DNA of 21,353 nt from Pseudomonas sp. (GCF_002796985.1 NZ_PEKX01000021.1:1-21353), one strand, 5' to 3'. Positions 7,584 to 14,592 are shown, counted from the first letter of the stretch. Notes: generated from the sequence alone by a model not told the origin. Translations and numbers: made by a program.

Positions 7584-8877
7584 GCGATTCGCTCTTGCTG
7601 TCCTTGCCAGCGGTCGGGCCGGCGATCAGGGCGAAGGAGCACAGGCTGACGCTGTGCTGGAGAGTGTCGTATTGGCGGCGGTCGAGGCGGTCGCGCTGGA
7701 AGCGGGCATCGCGCGACAGGCGTGAGAACCAGTAGAGCAGCTCGTCGGTGGCGCCTTCGGGTTCCTGTTCCAGCAGCCAGTGCATGAGGTCCGGCAGCGG
7801 TAGCGCGGCCTGGCAGCGGTCGAGCATCTCCCGTGCGGTACGCGGCGAGCGCTGCGGGCCTTCGCTCTTGCGATTGCCGCTGGCCTTGGGGAAGTGCGCC
7901 GGCTTGGGCTGGAAGCTGGCGAGGGCGAAGACGTAGCTCTCGACCTGGGAGGCAGTGCCGAGGAAGTTGCTCTGCGGTCGGGTGAACATCGGCAGCGCGG
8001 CCTGCGGCACGGCGTCGATGCCCTTGCGGCGGATGACCGACAGCGCCAGGGCGGCGCCACGGGTGATCGCGTTGTGCCGGCGCGCTTCCTCGCGAAGCGG
8101 CAGCAGCAACTCGCGGGCGCGGCGCAGGGTGAGCTGGGCGGTGGTCTGCATTTCCAGGATGCGCGCGTGGGTGCGCAGCAACTGGTCGTCATCGACCAGT
8201 TGGCCGAGGCGCGCCTGTTCGCTGAGCAGACGCAGCAGCACCTGTTCCACGCGGTGTACGCCTTGTTCGAAGGCGCCGTCGGCGGCGACCAGCTGGATCA
8301 TCGGCTCGACGTATTCGTCCCAGGTCGCCAGGACTTCCGCGTAGCGCTGGCGCAGCGGAATCTGCCGGTCCTGGGTCTTCGCTCGGTCGGCCACGGCGAC
8401 CAGCGCCTGTTCGTCGTTGGCGAGCTTCTTCAGCACGTCGCGCACGCGCATGTCGAGCAGGCGCAGCTGGCGGGCCAGGTCGTTGCCGTCGCGTACTTCG
8501 AAGGCATCGCGGATGTAGCCGGCGAGGCGTTCCAGGTGGCGCAGGTAGGCTTCGATCTCCAGGCACAGGCCCAGGCGGTGCTCCTGGCGCAGGTAGGCGA
8601 GGAAGTCGTGGATCTGCGCGTTCAGCTCGAAGCGGTTCGGGCTCTTGGCCACCGGGACGAGGATGTCCAGGCGGACCCACTGGTCGAGCAGGGCGGTGAT
8701 GTCCACCGGGGTGCTGTCGGGCAACTGGCTGGTGAGCTGGATGCGCAGCTCCACCAGGCTCAAGGTGCCGGCGTCGAAGCGCTCGCACAGCGGTTCGAGC
8801 AGCACCCAGTGTTCGGCGAGGGCGCGGAGTACGCGTCGTGGGTCGATCATCGGCTTGGTTGGGCCCGGAATGAACAA
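7573..8877 (-). CDS. mksF: MksF, kleisin subunit of the MksBEF condensin
   Basis: This 434-residue, mostly helical protein is the size of MukF (about 440) and is the first gene of the mksF-mksE-mksB operon. The N-terminal ~120 residues look like a winged-helix dimerisation region, followed by a helical middle and a C-terminal domain. In this family the kleisin bridges the SMC heads and recruits MksE. The start is uncertain: ATG at 8877 gives MFIPGPTKPMIDPRR, and an ATG at 8850 (MIDPRR) is an equally good candidate. Neither has a clear Shine-Dalgarno. A minus-strand TACAAT at 8886-8891 is a possible -10 box; a transcript from it would start close to 8877, which slightly favours 8850. Confidence 0.87.
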   Translation of the reverse strand: MFIPGPTKPMIDPRRVLRALAEHWVLLEPLCERFDAGTLSLVELRIQLTSQLPDSTPVDITALLDQWVRLDILVPVAKSPNRFELNAQIHDFLAYLRQEHRLGLCLEIEAYLRHLERLAGYIRDAFEVRDGNDLARQLRLLDMRVRDVLKKLANDEQALVAVADRAKTQDRQIPLRQRYAEVLATWDEYVEPMIQLVAADGAFEQGVHRVEQVLLRLLSEQARLGQLVDDDQLLRTHARILEMQTTAQLTLRRARELLLPLREEARRHNAITRGAALALSVIRRKGIDAVPQAALPMFTRPQSNFLGTASQVESYVFALASFQPKPAHFPKASGNRKSEGPQRSPRTAREMLDRCQAALPLPDLMHWLLEQEPEGATDELLYWFSRLSRDARFQRDRLDRRQYDTLQHSVSLCSFALIAGPTAGKDSKSESHAD

Positions 8878-8961
8878 AGGGAGCGATTGTACTGCAAAGG
8901 CCTACCCCTGGCCGACAGGGTGACGAAACGCGTCAGTTTGCGACTGCGCGAGCGACGAACG

Positions 8962-8977
8962 TGTGAATCAGCTCACG
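8962..8977. promoter_or_regulatory. CRP/Vfr-type binding site
   Basis: TGTGAATCAGCTCACG matches the CRP-family pattern TGTGA-N6-TCACA at 9 of 10 fixed bases. It also fits the core of the Vfr consensus of P. aeruginosa (TGnGAwnYAGwTCAC) at all but one position. It lies between the divergent mksF and 9068 genes, 85 nt upstream of mksF and about 45 nt upstream of the sigma-54-like element. Confidence 0.5.
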
Positions 8978-9005
8978 AAAAAACTGGCCTAAATGGCTGA
9001 ATTTT

Positions 9006-9022
9006 CTGGCAAGTTTTTTGCC
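9006..9022 (+). promoter_or_regulatory. Candidate sigma-54 (RpoN) promoter
   Basis: CTGGCAAGTTTTTTGCC matches the -24/-12 consensus YTGGCACG-N4-TTGCW. The invariant GG (9008-9009) and GC (9020-9021) are separated by exactly 10 nt. Deviations are A for C at the fifth base of the -24 box and C for W at the end. The predicted start near 9033 gives a 35-nt leader to the ATG at 9068. The same bases form an inverted repeat (TGGCAA/TTGCCA), so a dyad operator is an alternative. Confidence 0.45.
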
Positions 9023-9030
9023 AAAGCCTG

Positions 9031-9059
9031 TATCAGAGACCTAGATATCAGAGTCTGAT
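9031..9059. promoter_or_regulatory. Direct repeat and palindrome in the leader of the 9068 gene
   Basis: TATCAGAG occurs at 9031 and again at 9046, a 15-bp period. The second copy is part of the perfect palindrome ATCAGA-G-TCTGAT (9047-9059). It ends 8 nt before the start codon, so it would cover the ribosome binding site or the transcription start. It suggests a repressor site or an RNA hairpin; the regulator is unknown. Confidence 0.4.
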
Positions 9060-9067
9060 TTACGCAG

Positions 9068-9673
9068 ATGACCTACGACGCCGCACTCGCCAAAGCCCGT
9101 TGGGCCGAACTGGAACGCCAGGACGACCTTGACTGGGACCTGGATGCGATCACCGATCGCAATGAAGCCATCGCCTTCCTGCAGCGCTTCGAAAATCGCT
9201 TGTGCATCTACTCGTCGTACATCGAGAAGCTCTACAGCAACTACAGCTTCGTGATTCCAGAGAACCAGGAAGGCGGCATCACCATCCTTCCGGATGAGCA
9301 GGCCTGGTTCGACACCTTCCATGACATCCCTGGTGATGCAGTGGAGCCCACCGGCATCCACATCCTGCCCGGCGAGACCATGGGCTACAGCGGCCTGTAC
9401 CTGAAGATCCCCAGCGAGCACCGGCTGGTGGCGTCGCGGGAGATGCCCTTCCAGGATGGCCTCAAGCTGCTGATCAACCGTTACCGCATGCGCGGAGACA
9501 TCTTCCTGCCGGTGCTGGTGAAGGGCGACCTGCGCGAGTACGAGGCGCGCATGCCTTCGCTGCACCTGCATCGCCTGAACACCGCCAAGCTGCAGGCCCA
9601 TTCGCGACTGAACCTCGACGCCATCAAGGGGGCGATCGCCGAACACCTGATCGGCCTGTTCCGCCATCAGTGA
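9068..9673 (+). CDS. Conserved protein of unknown function next to the mks operon
   Basis: I do not recognise a domain in this 201-residue protein. It is soluble and acidic at the N terminus (ERQDDLDWDLDAITDRN near 16-32), with no signal peptide, membrane helix or clear catalytic motif. Tyr-rich stretches (YSSYIEKLYSNYSF near 48-61) and a segment LPGETMGYSGLYLKIPSEHR near 100 suggest a compact alpha/beta fold. P. aeruginosa appears to have a gene in the same place, beside mksF (PA4683, from memory), so it is probably a genuine pseudomonad protein. The ATG at 9068 is preceded by ACGCAG, a weak ribosome site. It is transcribed divergently from mksF behind the CRP/Vfr-like and sigma-54-like sites. 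Confidence 0.75.
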   Translation: MTYDAALAKARWAELERQDDLDWDLDAITDRNEAIAFLQRFENRLCIYSSYIEKLYSNYSFVIPENQEGGITILPDEQAWFDTFHDIPGDAVEPTGIHILPGETMGYSGLYLKIPSEHRLVASREMPFQDGLKLLINRYRMRGDIFLPVLVKGDLREYEARMPSLHLHRLNTAKLQAHSRLNLDAIKGAIAEHLIGLFRHQ

Positions 9674-9693
9674 GCCTTCGGCTGCCCGAAGCT
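9673..9693 (+). terminator. Weak hairpin after the 9068 gene
   Basis: CTTCGG (9676-9681) pairs with CCGAAG (9686-9691) around CTGC immediately after the stop codon. There is no T-tract, so it may stabilise the 3' end rather than terminate strongly. A separate dyad, GTCAC-CTGGGT-GTGAC, follows at 9694-9709. Confidence 0.25.
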
Positions 9694-9805
9694 GTCACCT
9701 GGGTGTGACGATGGGTAACAAACCAGCCCGGACTTTCCTTTCTTCGCTTATCGTTCGGAGCGATTTACTCGACTATGGGTCGGCCCGCCGCGGTGGCTGA
9801 ATTCC

Positions 9806-9811
9806 TATAGT
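9806..9811 (+). promoter_or_regulatory. Candidate -10 element of the three-gene exported-protein operon
   Basis: TATAGT preceded by CC gives CCTATAGT, close to the extended -10 of stationary-phase (RpoS) promoters. No good -35 box is seen. The leader to the ATG at 9933 would be about 115 nt and contains AATAACAA at 9863-9870. Low confidence. Confidence 0.25.
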
Positions 9812-9896
9812 GGCATCACGGCGCCGAGTCTCGACCTGCTTGCTGACCCGCTACGCCCGACGAATAACAACAGGCGCCCGTGAACAGGGGGCCGGC

Positions 9897-9926
9897 AAAG
9901 GATCTGGAAAGGATCCTGGAAAGGAG
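9897..9926 (+). repeat. Short tandem repeat carrying the ribosome binding site
   Basis: AAAGGATCTGG, AAAGGATCCTGG and AAAGGAG follow one another without a gap. The last, partial copy is the Shine-Dalgarno of the gene at 9933, and the two upstream copies present further AAGGA sequences. Confidence 0.5.
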
Positions 9927-9932
9927 AGCGCC

Positions 9933-11015
9933 ATGCGTCAGTCCTCCGGCCCGCTCATGCGTGCCCTTGCCTTGCTCTGCGGCGGCCTGCTGGCCTGTTC
10001 CGCCCAGGCGCGCATGCAATCGATGGACGATGAAGAGCTGTCCGCCATCTCCGGCCAGGGCGCGATGCTCACCGTCGACGCTTCCACCTACCAGAACTAT
10101 CAGTACACCCGGCTCAACTTCGGCGCGGACGTCAGCCTGCTGACCAACATCGACCAACTGAGCCTGGGCAACTACAGCCGCACCGGCTCGACCACCGTCT
10201 CTGGCCAGCCGGCGGACATCCTGATCAACAACTTCGCCCTCGGCCGGGTGGATAACTCCAATAGCCCCGATGCCAAGGTGGTGCCGTTCCAGATCCAGGA
10301 CCCATACGTCGAATTCGCCTTCCAGACCAACAATGGGGTGCGCCAGCTGGTCGGTGCGCGGGTCGGTTTCGGTAAGGCGCAGGGCGACCTCTCCGGTGAC
10401 ATCCTGTCGATCACCGGCAACCTGCAGGGGCAGATCTACGGCCCGGCCTCCATCGCCTACGACTACTACACCCGCAATGGCTGCCCGAACCTCATCAACT
10501 GCCTGGCGCTGGCCGTGGCGGGCGACACCCCGGTGTACGCCGACGTGGTGCTGCTCAAGGCCGGCACCGGCGAGGCCACCATCAACGGCCAGCCGATCAA
10601 CCGCGCCACACAGATCGGGGTCGCCAAGGGCGACTCGCTGCATTCGGATGCCGGCGGCCTGATTGCCTCGCTGATCCCGACCCTGTCGACCACCAGCAAC
10701 TGCCAGGCGCTGGGCCTGACTACCTGCTTCGACCTGACCAACTACAAGACCATCTACATCGGCAAGCCGGGCTCCACCGACATCAACACCGGCGCCCAGG
10801 GCATCTTCTTCTCCCTGCAGAACCAGAATGTGCCCTGGCAGGACCTGGCCAACGCCGGCAACTTCGTCAACACCCAGTCCGGCGCTTTCGCCAACTTCCC
10901 GAAAGTGGGCAGCGGCGCGGACGCGGTCTACCCGATCCTGATCAACCTCTACGATGCCCTGCGCGGCCTGCCCCGGCAGTCCACCTGCATGGGCGCGCAA
11001 GCGGCGGGCTGCTGA
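9933..11015 (+). CDS. Exported protein with post-signal DDEEL-SGQ motif (DUF6160/FilA-like), gene 1 of 3
   Basis: This 360-residue protein has a Sec signal peptide ending at about AQA (residue 22). The mature chain begins almost at once with MQSMDDEELSAISGQG, then a beta-rich, Asn/Thr/Gly-rich body. All mature cysteines come in close pairs (C-x5-C near 190, C-x7-C near 255, C-x7-C at the C terminus), implying disulfide loops in an oxidising compartment. This N-terminal motif is known from uncharacterised exported proteins (DUF6160 and Acinetobacter FilA-type annotations, from memory). The ATG at 9933 is chosen for its AAGGAG site 6 nt upstream and because it starts the signal peptide; the open frame extends further up without a usable start. 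It is probably co-transcribed with the two genes that follow. The molecular function is unknown. Confidence 0.8.
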   Translation: MRQSSGPLMRALALLCGGLLACSAQARMQSMDDEELSAISGQGAMLTVDASTYQNYQYTRLNFGADVSLLTNIDQLSLGNYSRTGSTTVSGQPADILINNFALGRVDNSNSPDAKVVPFQIQDPYVEFAFQTNNGVRQLVGARVGFGKAQGDLSGDILSITGNLQGQIYGPASIAYDYYTRNGCPNLINCLALAVAGDTPVYADVVLLKAGTGEATINGQPINRATQIGVAKGDSLHSDAGGLIASLIPTLSTTSNCQALGLTTCFDLTNYKTIYIGKPGSTDINTGAQGIFFSLQNQNVPWQDLANAGNFVNTQSGAFANFPKVGSGADAVYPILINLYDALRGLPRQSTCMGAQAAGC

Positions 11016-11016
11016 G

Positions 11017-12585
11017 ATGAGCTGGCGCGCAGCGGTAGCTGCCTGTCTCGCCGGTTGCTTGGTCAGCCTGCCGGCACTGGGCATGAAGGCCCTGGATGAT
11101 GATCAACTGGAAGAGGTCAGCGGCGCTGGGCTGGGCTTCTTCATCGACGGCTTCAGCTACGACCAGGCGGCCGCCACCGCGAAGATCTCCGGGGTGAAGA
11201 ACAGCGCCAACCAGGACGTGCAGGTGGACATCACCGGCGCCTACATCAAGGGCGCCGGAAGCCAGCGCGGCACGCTCGACACCAAGGCCTACCTCGGCAC
11301 GCCCATGCACCCCTTCACCCTTGGCCCGGTGAAGTACAAGGCCGGGCTGAACATCCCGGCCAACCAGGAAGCGCTGCAACTGATGACGCCAACCTGGACC
11401 GACCCGATCAACGACACCCACAAGTTCGGCCTCTGGTCCTATTACCAGGGCTGCCTGTATGGCGATGCCGGTTGCACCAACCCGGCCCAGGCGACCAACA
11501 AGATCAACGCTGAACTGGGCGCCCTGAAGACCCAGCGCGATACGCTGCTCTCGGCTTACTCGAGCAATATGGTGAGCCTGAAGAGCGGCATCGACGCCGA
11601 CATGGTGGTGGTCAACCAGCGCGAAGTGCAGGTGGATGCAGCGCAGGTCACGCAGAAGACCAACTACAGCAGCATGAATACCCGCTACACCGCCGCTCCT
11701 GAGCAGGTCTGCGGATTGTGGTGCGTGGATCGTCCGTCGCTGGGCACCAAATACGACTGCGGTATCCTCGCGGCCTGTAACAACAACACCGCCGTGAAGA
11801 ACTACAACGCCTCGGTGGATACCTACAACAGCAGCACCGAAAACCTCACCGCCGCCCAGCAGAACCTCAGCGCCGCCTGGAACGTCAGCCGCAACGGCAT
11901 CTCCCTCAGCCAGCGCGCCAGCGATTACGACAAGTTCGTCCAGCTCTGCGGCGCGCAAGGCGGCAGCGCCACGACCTGCGTCAGCGGCACCATCACCCGC
12001 ACCGAGAAGAACGTCTCCACGGTGCAACTGGTGGCCGGCGCCATGCAGAATTCCTCCGGCACACGCATCCAGGGCCTGGATATTGGCATCGCGACCAAAT
12101 TCACCCTGCCCAGCACCGCCTACAGCAGCAACGGCACGGCGGGCGCCACCACCACCCGTACCGACTTCTTCTCCATCGCCCTGGAGAACTTCACCCTCAA
12201 TGGCTCTTACCTCAACCTCTGGGGCGACGCCGCCGGGCTGAAGGCCTCCATGAGCCTGCAGATGTACGCCGACAAGCTGGTCATCGCCGGCTGCGAGAAC
12301 TGCGCCGATACCAACAAGGCAGTGGCCAAGAACGTCTACTTCGACCTCAACCTGGGCGACGCCAACTACCAGCCGGCGACACTCTCGGTGGCCAGCAACG
12401 GCGACCTGGTACTCAATGCGCCGGGCGTCACCTGGGCCAACCACGACGCCTTCTACCAGAATGTGCAGAAGAGCAATATCAGCATCGGCAACCTGAACAT
12501 CAGCGGCACCGACGTCGGCTCCCAGGCCATCCGAGGCCTGCGCATCGACTACCTGAACGTCCGCACCGTAAACCTGCCGCGCTAG
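11017..12585 (+). CDS. Exported protein with post-signal DDDQL-SG motif and helical insert, gene 2 of 3
   Basis: This 522-residue protein has a signal peptide (about 1-22, ending SLPALG) and then MKALDDDQLEEVSGAG, the same mature N-terminal motif as its neighbours. The body is beta-like, but an insert at about 160-311 contains two long helical, heptad-like stretches flanking a Cys-rich tip (about 225-258, with CGLWC and CGILAAC). This looks like a coiled-coil hairpin with disulfides at the end. Further cysteine pairs occur elsewhere (GCENC near 427). The ATG at 11017 lies one base after the upstream stop, giving TGAGATG, so translation is probably coupled; no independent ribosome site is seen. 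No enzymatic motif is visible, so a structural or surface role is inferred. Confidence 0.78.
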   Translation: MSWRAAVAACLAGCLVSLPALGMKALDDDQLEEVSGAGLGFFIDGFSYDQAAATAKISGVKNSANQDVQVDITGAYIKGAGSQRGTLDTKAYLGTPMHPFTLGPVKYKAGLNIPANQEALQLMTPTWTDPINDTHKFGLWSYYQGCLYGDAGCTNPAQATNKINAELGALKTQRDTLLSAYSSNMVSLKSGIDADMVVVNQREVQVDAAQVTQKTNYSSMNTRYTAAPEQVCGLWCVDRPSLGTKYDCGILAACNNNTAVKNYNASVDTYNSSTENLTAAQQNLSAAWNVSRNGISLSQRASDYDKFVQLCGAQGGSATTCVSGTITRTEKNVSTVQLVAGAMQNSSGTRIQGLDIGIATKFTLPSTAYSSNGTAGATTTRTDFFSIALENFTLNGSYLNLWGDAAGLKASMSLQMYADKLVIAGCENCADTNKAVAKNVYFDLNLGDANYQPATLSVASNGDLVLNAPGVTWANHDAFYQNVQKSNISIGNLNISGTDVGSQAIRGLRIDYLNVRTVNLPR

Positions 12586-12603
12586 CGCATGAGGAGCCTC
12601 GCC

Positions 12604-13119
12604 GTGAAACCTGCACGCCTTGTGAGCCGACTCCTGGCCCCCCTGGTACTCCTGGTCGCCGCCACTGCCCACAGTGAGTTGCGCAGCCTGGACGATGCCG
12701 AAATGGCCGATGTCAGTGGCCAGGACGGTGTCAGCCTGAGCGTCAACTTCAACCTCGCCGCCAACACCGCCGATACTCGCTGCCCCGGCGGCTGCGGCGC
12801 ACGGCTGGCGATCCAGCCGCTCAACAGCACCGGCTACATCGTGCTGGACAACATCAAGGGCACCTTCAGTTTCGACGGCATGTCCATCGACATGGTGACC
12901 ATCAACAACGGCTTCAACGGCGACGGCGCGTTGTTCAACCGCCAGGCCATGAAGATCGGCCTGAGCAACGCCAGCGCAACCAACCTGCAGTTCACCCTGG
13001 GCGGCGCCAACCAGGGCAAGGTGTCCGGCAGCGGCCTGCAGCAGACCAACCTGCTCACCTACCAGGCCACTGGCGCGGTCAAGCTCACTGGCAACGTCTA
13101 CGTCTTCGGCACTCCCTGA
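12604..13119 (+). CDS. Exported protein with post-signal DDAEM-SGQ motif, gene 3 of 3
   Basis: This small protein (171 residues from the GTG at 12604) has a signal peptide ending near ATAHS and then LRSLDDAEMADVSGQDG, completing a set of three consecutive genes with the motif. It has a single mature cysteine pair (CPGGC) and a beta-rich, Asn-rich body (NTADTR, INNGFNGDG). The GTG at 12604 is preferred over an ATG at 12589 because AGGAG at 12592-12596 is spaced 7 nt from the GTG and gives a standard signal peptide start (MKPARL). The gene begins 18 nt after the upstream stop. It may be a minor subunit or partner of the two larger proteins; function unknown. Confidence 0.78.
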   Translation: MKPARLVSRLLAPLVLLVAATAHSELRSLDDAEMADVSGQDGVSLSVNFNLAANTADTRCPGGCGARLAIQPLNSTGYIVLDNIKGTFSFDGMSIDMVTINNGFNGDGALFNRQAMKIGLSNASATNLQFTLGGANQGKVSGSGLQQTNLLTYQATGAVKLTGNVYVFGTP

Positions 13120-13233
13120 GCGAAACGTCGGGCTCTCCGCCCGCTGGCCTTTCCCCCCGGCGCGTTTCACGCGACAATCCCGCCTCGTCGTGTCGGCCTG
13201 CCCGTGCACGCACCACCCACAGGTAAACGCCCC

Positions 13234-14073
13234 TTGATCGAAGAAGCCCGTCGCCGCGCCTACCTTGGCGCCATGCAGGTCGCCAGTTGGCTGCCGCGCG
13301 TGGTGCTGCCGTTCGCCGCACCGTCGCGCCCGGAACTGCTGGAAGCCCCGGCCCCCGTCATTGTCGAGCCCACAGCTGCAGCGCCCGTTGCCGCGGTGCG
13401 CGAGGCCGCCGCTCCGGTTGCTGCCCCCGCGCCCGCGCCCGCGCCGGTCACGGCTGGCGAGCCCGGCTCGATCGCCGCGCGCCTGTTGCCCAAAGTCGGT
13501 GCCGCGGCCAAGCCGGCCGTGCCAGTCAAGGTCGAAGCGCCGGCCGAGGCGGAAGCCGAACCGGTCGTCCGCGCTCCGATCACACCGCCGCCGCGTTTTG
13601 CCCTGCAACTGCTGCGCGCCGGCGAATGCACCCTGCTGGTCGAACTGCCCACCGGCGAGCCACTGGCCAGCCGTGACCCGGCTTACCTGCTGCTAAAAGA
13701 CCTGCTGCGCGCCGCCGGCCTGCCGGACAGCCCGCAACTGATGGGCGAGCCCGTACGCTGGCCGCTGTTCTCCCGCGGCAACCTGGACCAGGGCCCGCAA
13801 GCCGCCCGCGAATTCGTCCAGGGTTTCGTCGCCGCGCGGCTGGAGGAGGGCGCACCGAGCTCCTGCCTGTGGCTGGTCGGCATGCCTGCCGTGCGCTTCG
13901 CTGGCGAAGGTGATGAAGAATCCCTGCTGCGTGAGCTGCAGGTCGAAGGCCTGGGCGTCGCCTGGGCGCTGCCCGGCCTGGAACGCCTGGCCGAAGAACC
14001 CACTTTGAAAGCCGACCTCTGGCGCGCCATGCGCCGCGTGCGGCAACGCTGGATGAGTCAGACACCCGCATGA
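13234..14073 (+). CDS. holD: DNA polymerase III psi subunit (HolD), enlarged pseudomonad form
   Basis: The N terminus (EEARRRAYLGAMQVASW) aligns with the clamp-loader-binding peptide of E. coli psi (RRDWQLQQLGITQW), with W19 matching W17. The C terminus (PTLKADLWRAM) matches E. coli PTARAALWQQI, and DPAYLLLKDLLRA matches DPLVSDVLRAL. Between them is a long Ala/Pro/Val linker (about 25-115), which makes the protein 279 residues against 137 in E. coli. The rimI neighbour is conserved with E. coli holD-rimI, and a cryptic large psi has been described in P. aeruginosa. Psi links the clamp loader to chi and SSB in the replisome. The start is uncertain: TTG at 13234 (AGGTAA upstream) fits the E. 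coli N terminus; a GTG at 13204 would add ten residues. It overlaps rimI by 4 nt. Confidence 0.78.
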   Translation: MIEEARRRAYLGAMQVASWLPRVVLPFAAPSRPELLEAPAPVIVEPTAAAPVAAVREAAAPVAAPAPAPAPVTAGEPGSIAARLLPKVGAAAKPAVPVKVEAPAEAEAEPVVRAPITPPPRFALQLLRAGECTLLVELPTGEPLASRDPAYLLLKDLLRAAGLPDSPQLMGEPVRWPLFSRGNLDQGPQAAREFVQGFVAARLEEGAPSSCLWLVGMPAVRFAGEGDEESLLRELQVEGLGVAWALPGLERLAEEPTLKADLWRAMRRVRQRWMSQTPA

Positions 14074-14522
14074 GCGATGCCGTTTCTTTCCGCCCGATGA
14101 CCGAGGCGGACCTCGATGCCGTACTCAAGATCGAATACGCCGCCTTCAGCCACCCCTGGACGCGCGGCACCTTTGCCGACGGCCTGAAGAGCTACGAATG
14201 CTGGGTGATGTTCGAAGGCAGCCAGCAGGTCGGCCACGGCGTGATCCAGTTGATCCTCGATGAAGCGCATCTGCTCAACATCACCGTCAAGCCGGAAAGT
14301 CAGGGCCGTGGTCTGGGCCTGGTCCTGCTGGAGCATCTGATGAAGCGCGCCCACGAACGCGGTGGAGTGGAGTGCTTCCTCGAAGTTCGCGCCTCCAACG
14401 TCCCCGCCTACCGCCTCTACGAGCGCTACGGCTTCAACGAAATCGGCCGCCGCCGCGATTATTACCCGGCGGCTGGTGGGCGCGAAGATGCGCTGGTGAT
14501 GGCCTGTACGCTGGTCGACTAA
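14070..14522 (+). CDS. rimI: RimI, ribosomal protein bS18 alanine N-acetyltransferase
   Basis: This 150-residue GNAT enzyme has the acetyl-CoA-binding loop QGRGLG (about residues 78-83) and the RimI hallmark EVRASNVPAYRLYERYGF (105-122). E105 and Y117 match the catalytic E103 and Y115 of E. coli RimI (148 residues). It acetylates the N-terminal alanine of ribosomal protein S18. The ATG overlaps the holD stop as ATGA, so the two are translationally coupled, as in enterobacteria where holD also precedes rimI. No intrinsic terminator follows; the REP-containing gap begins right after it. Confidence 0.93.
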   Translation: MSDAVSFRPMTEADLDAVLKIEYAAFSHPWTRGTFADGLKSYECWVMFEGSQQVGHGVIQLILDEAHLLNITVKPESQGRGLGLVLLEHLMKRAHERGGVECFLEVRASNVPAYRLYERYGFNEIGRRRDYYPAAGGREDALVMACTLVD

Positions 14523-14550
14523 GCCCTGCCCCACGCAAGCGTCGATATCC

Positions 14551-14576
14551 GTAGGAGCGGACTCCGTTCGCGATCA
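14551..14576 (+). repeat. REP sequence, variant form
   Basis: GTAGGAGCGGACTCCGTTCG followed by CGATCA is a diverged relative of the Pseudomonas GTAGGAGCGGAC...GTCCGCGAT repeat. It lies 29 nt after rimI. Confidence 0.6.
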
Positions 14577-14592
14577 GCTTCGTAGCGTGCGG

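Noticed and set aside
3985..8877. Reading the mks operon as a Wadjet defence system
   Set aside because: No nuclease subunit gene next to it, and gene order matches the chromosomal condensin of pseudomonads.
9816..11084. 422-residue minus-strand frame opposite the first exported protein
   Set aside because: Antisense shadow with the same compositional signature as the others.
9933..13119. Reading the three motif-bearing genes as bacteriocins with double-glycine leaders
   Set aside because: The products are large and carry Sec signal peptides before the motif; no C39 transporter or immunity gene is nearby.
10942..13608. 888-residue minus-strand open frame opposite the exported-protein genes and holD
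   Set aside because: Translation is repetitive Gly/Ala/Val/Asp typical of the reverse strand of GC-rich genes. The plus-strand frames have signal peptides, ribosome sites and a shared motif.
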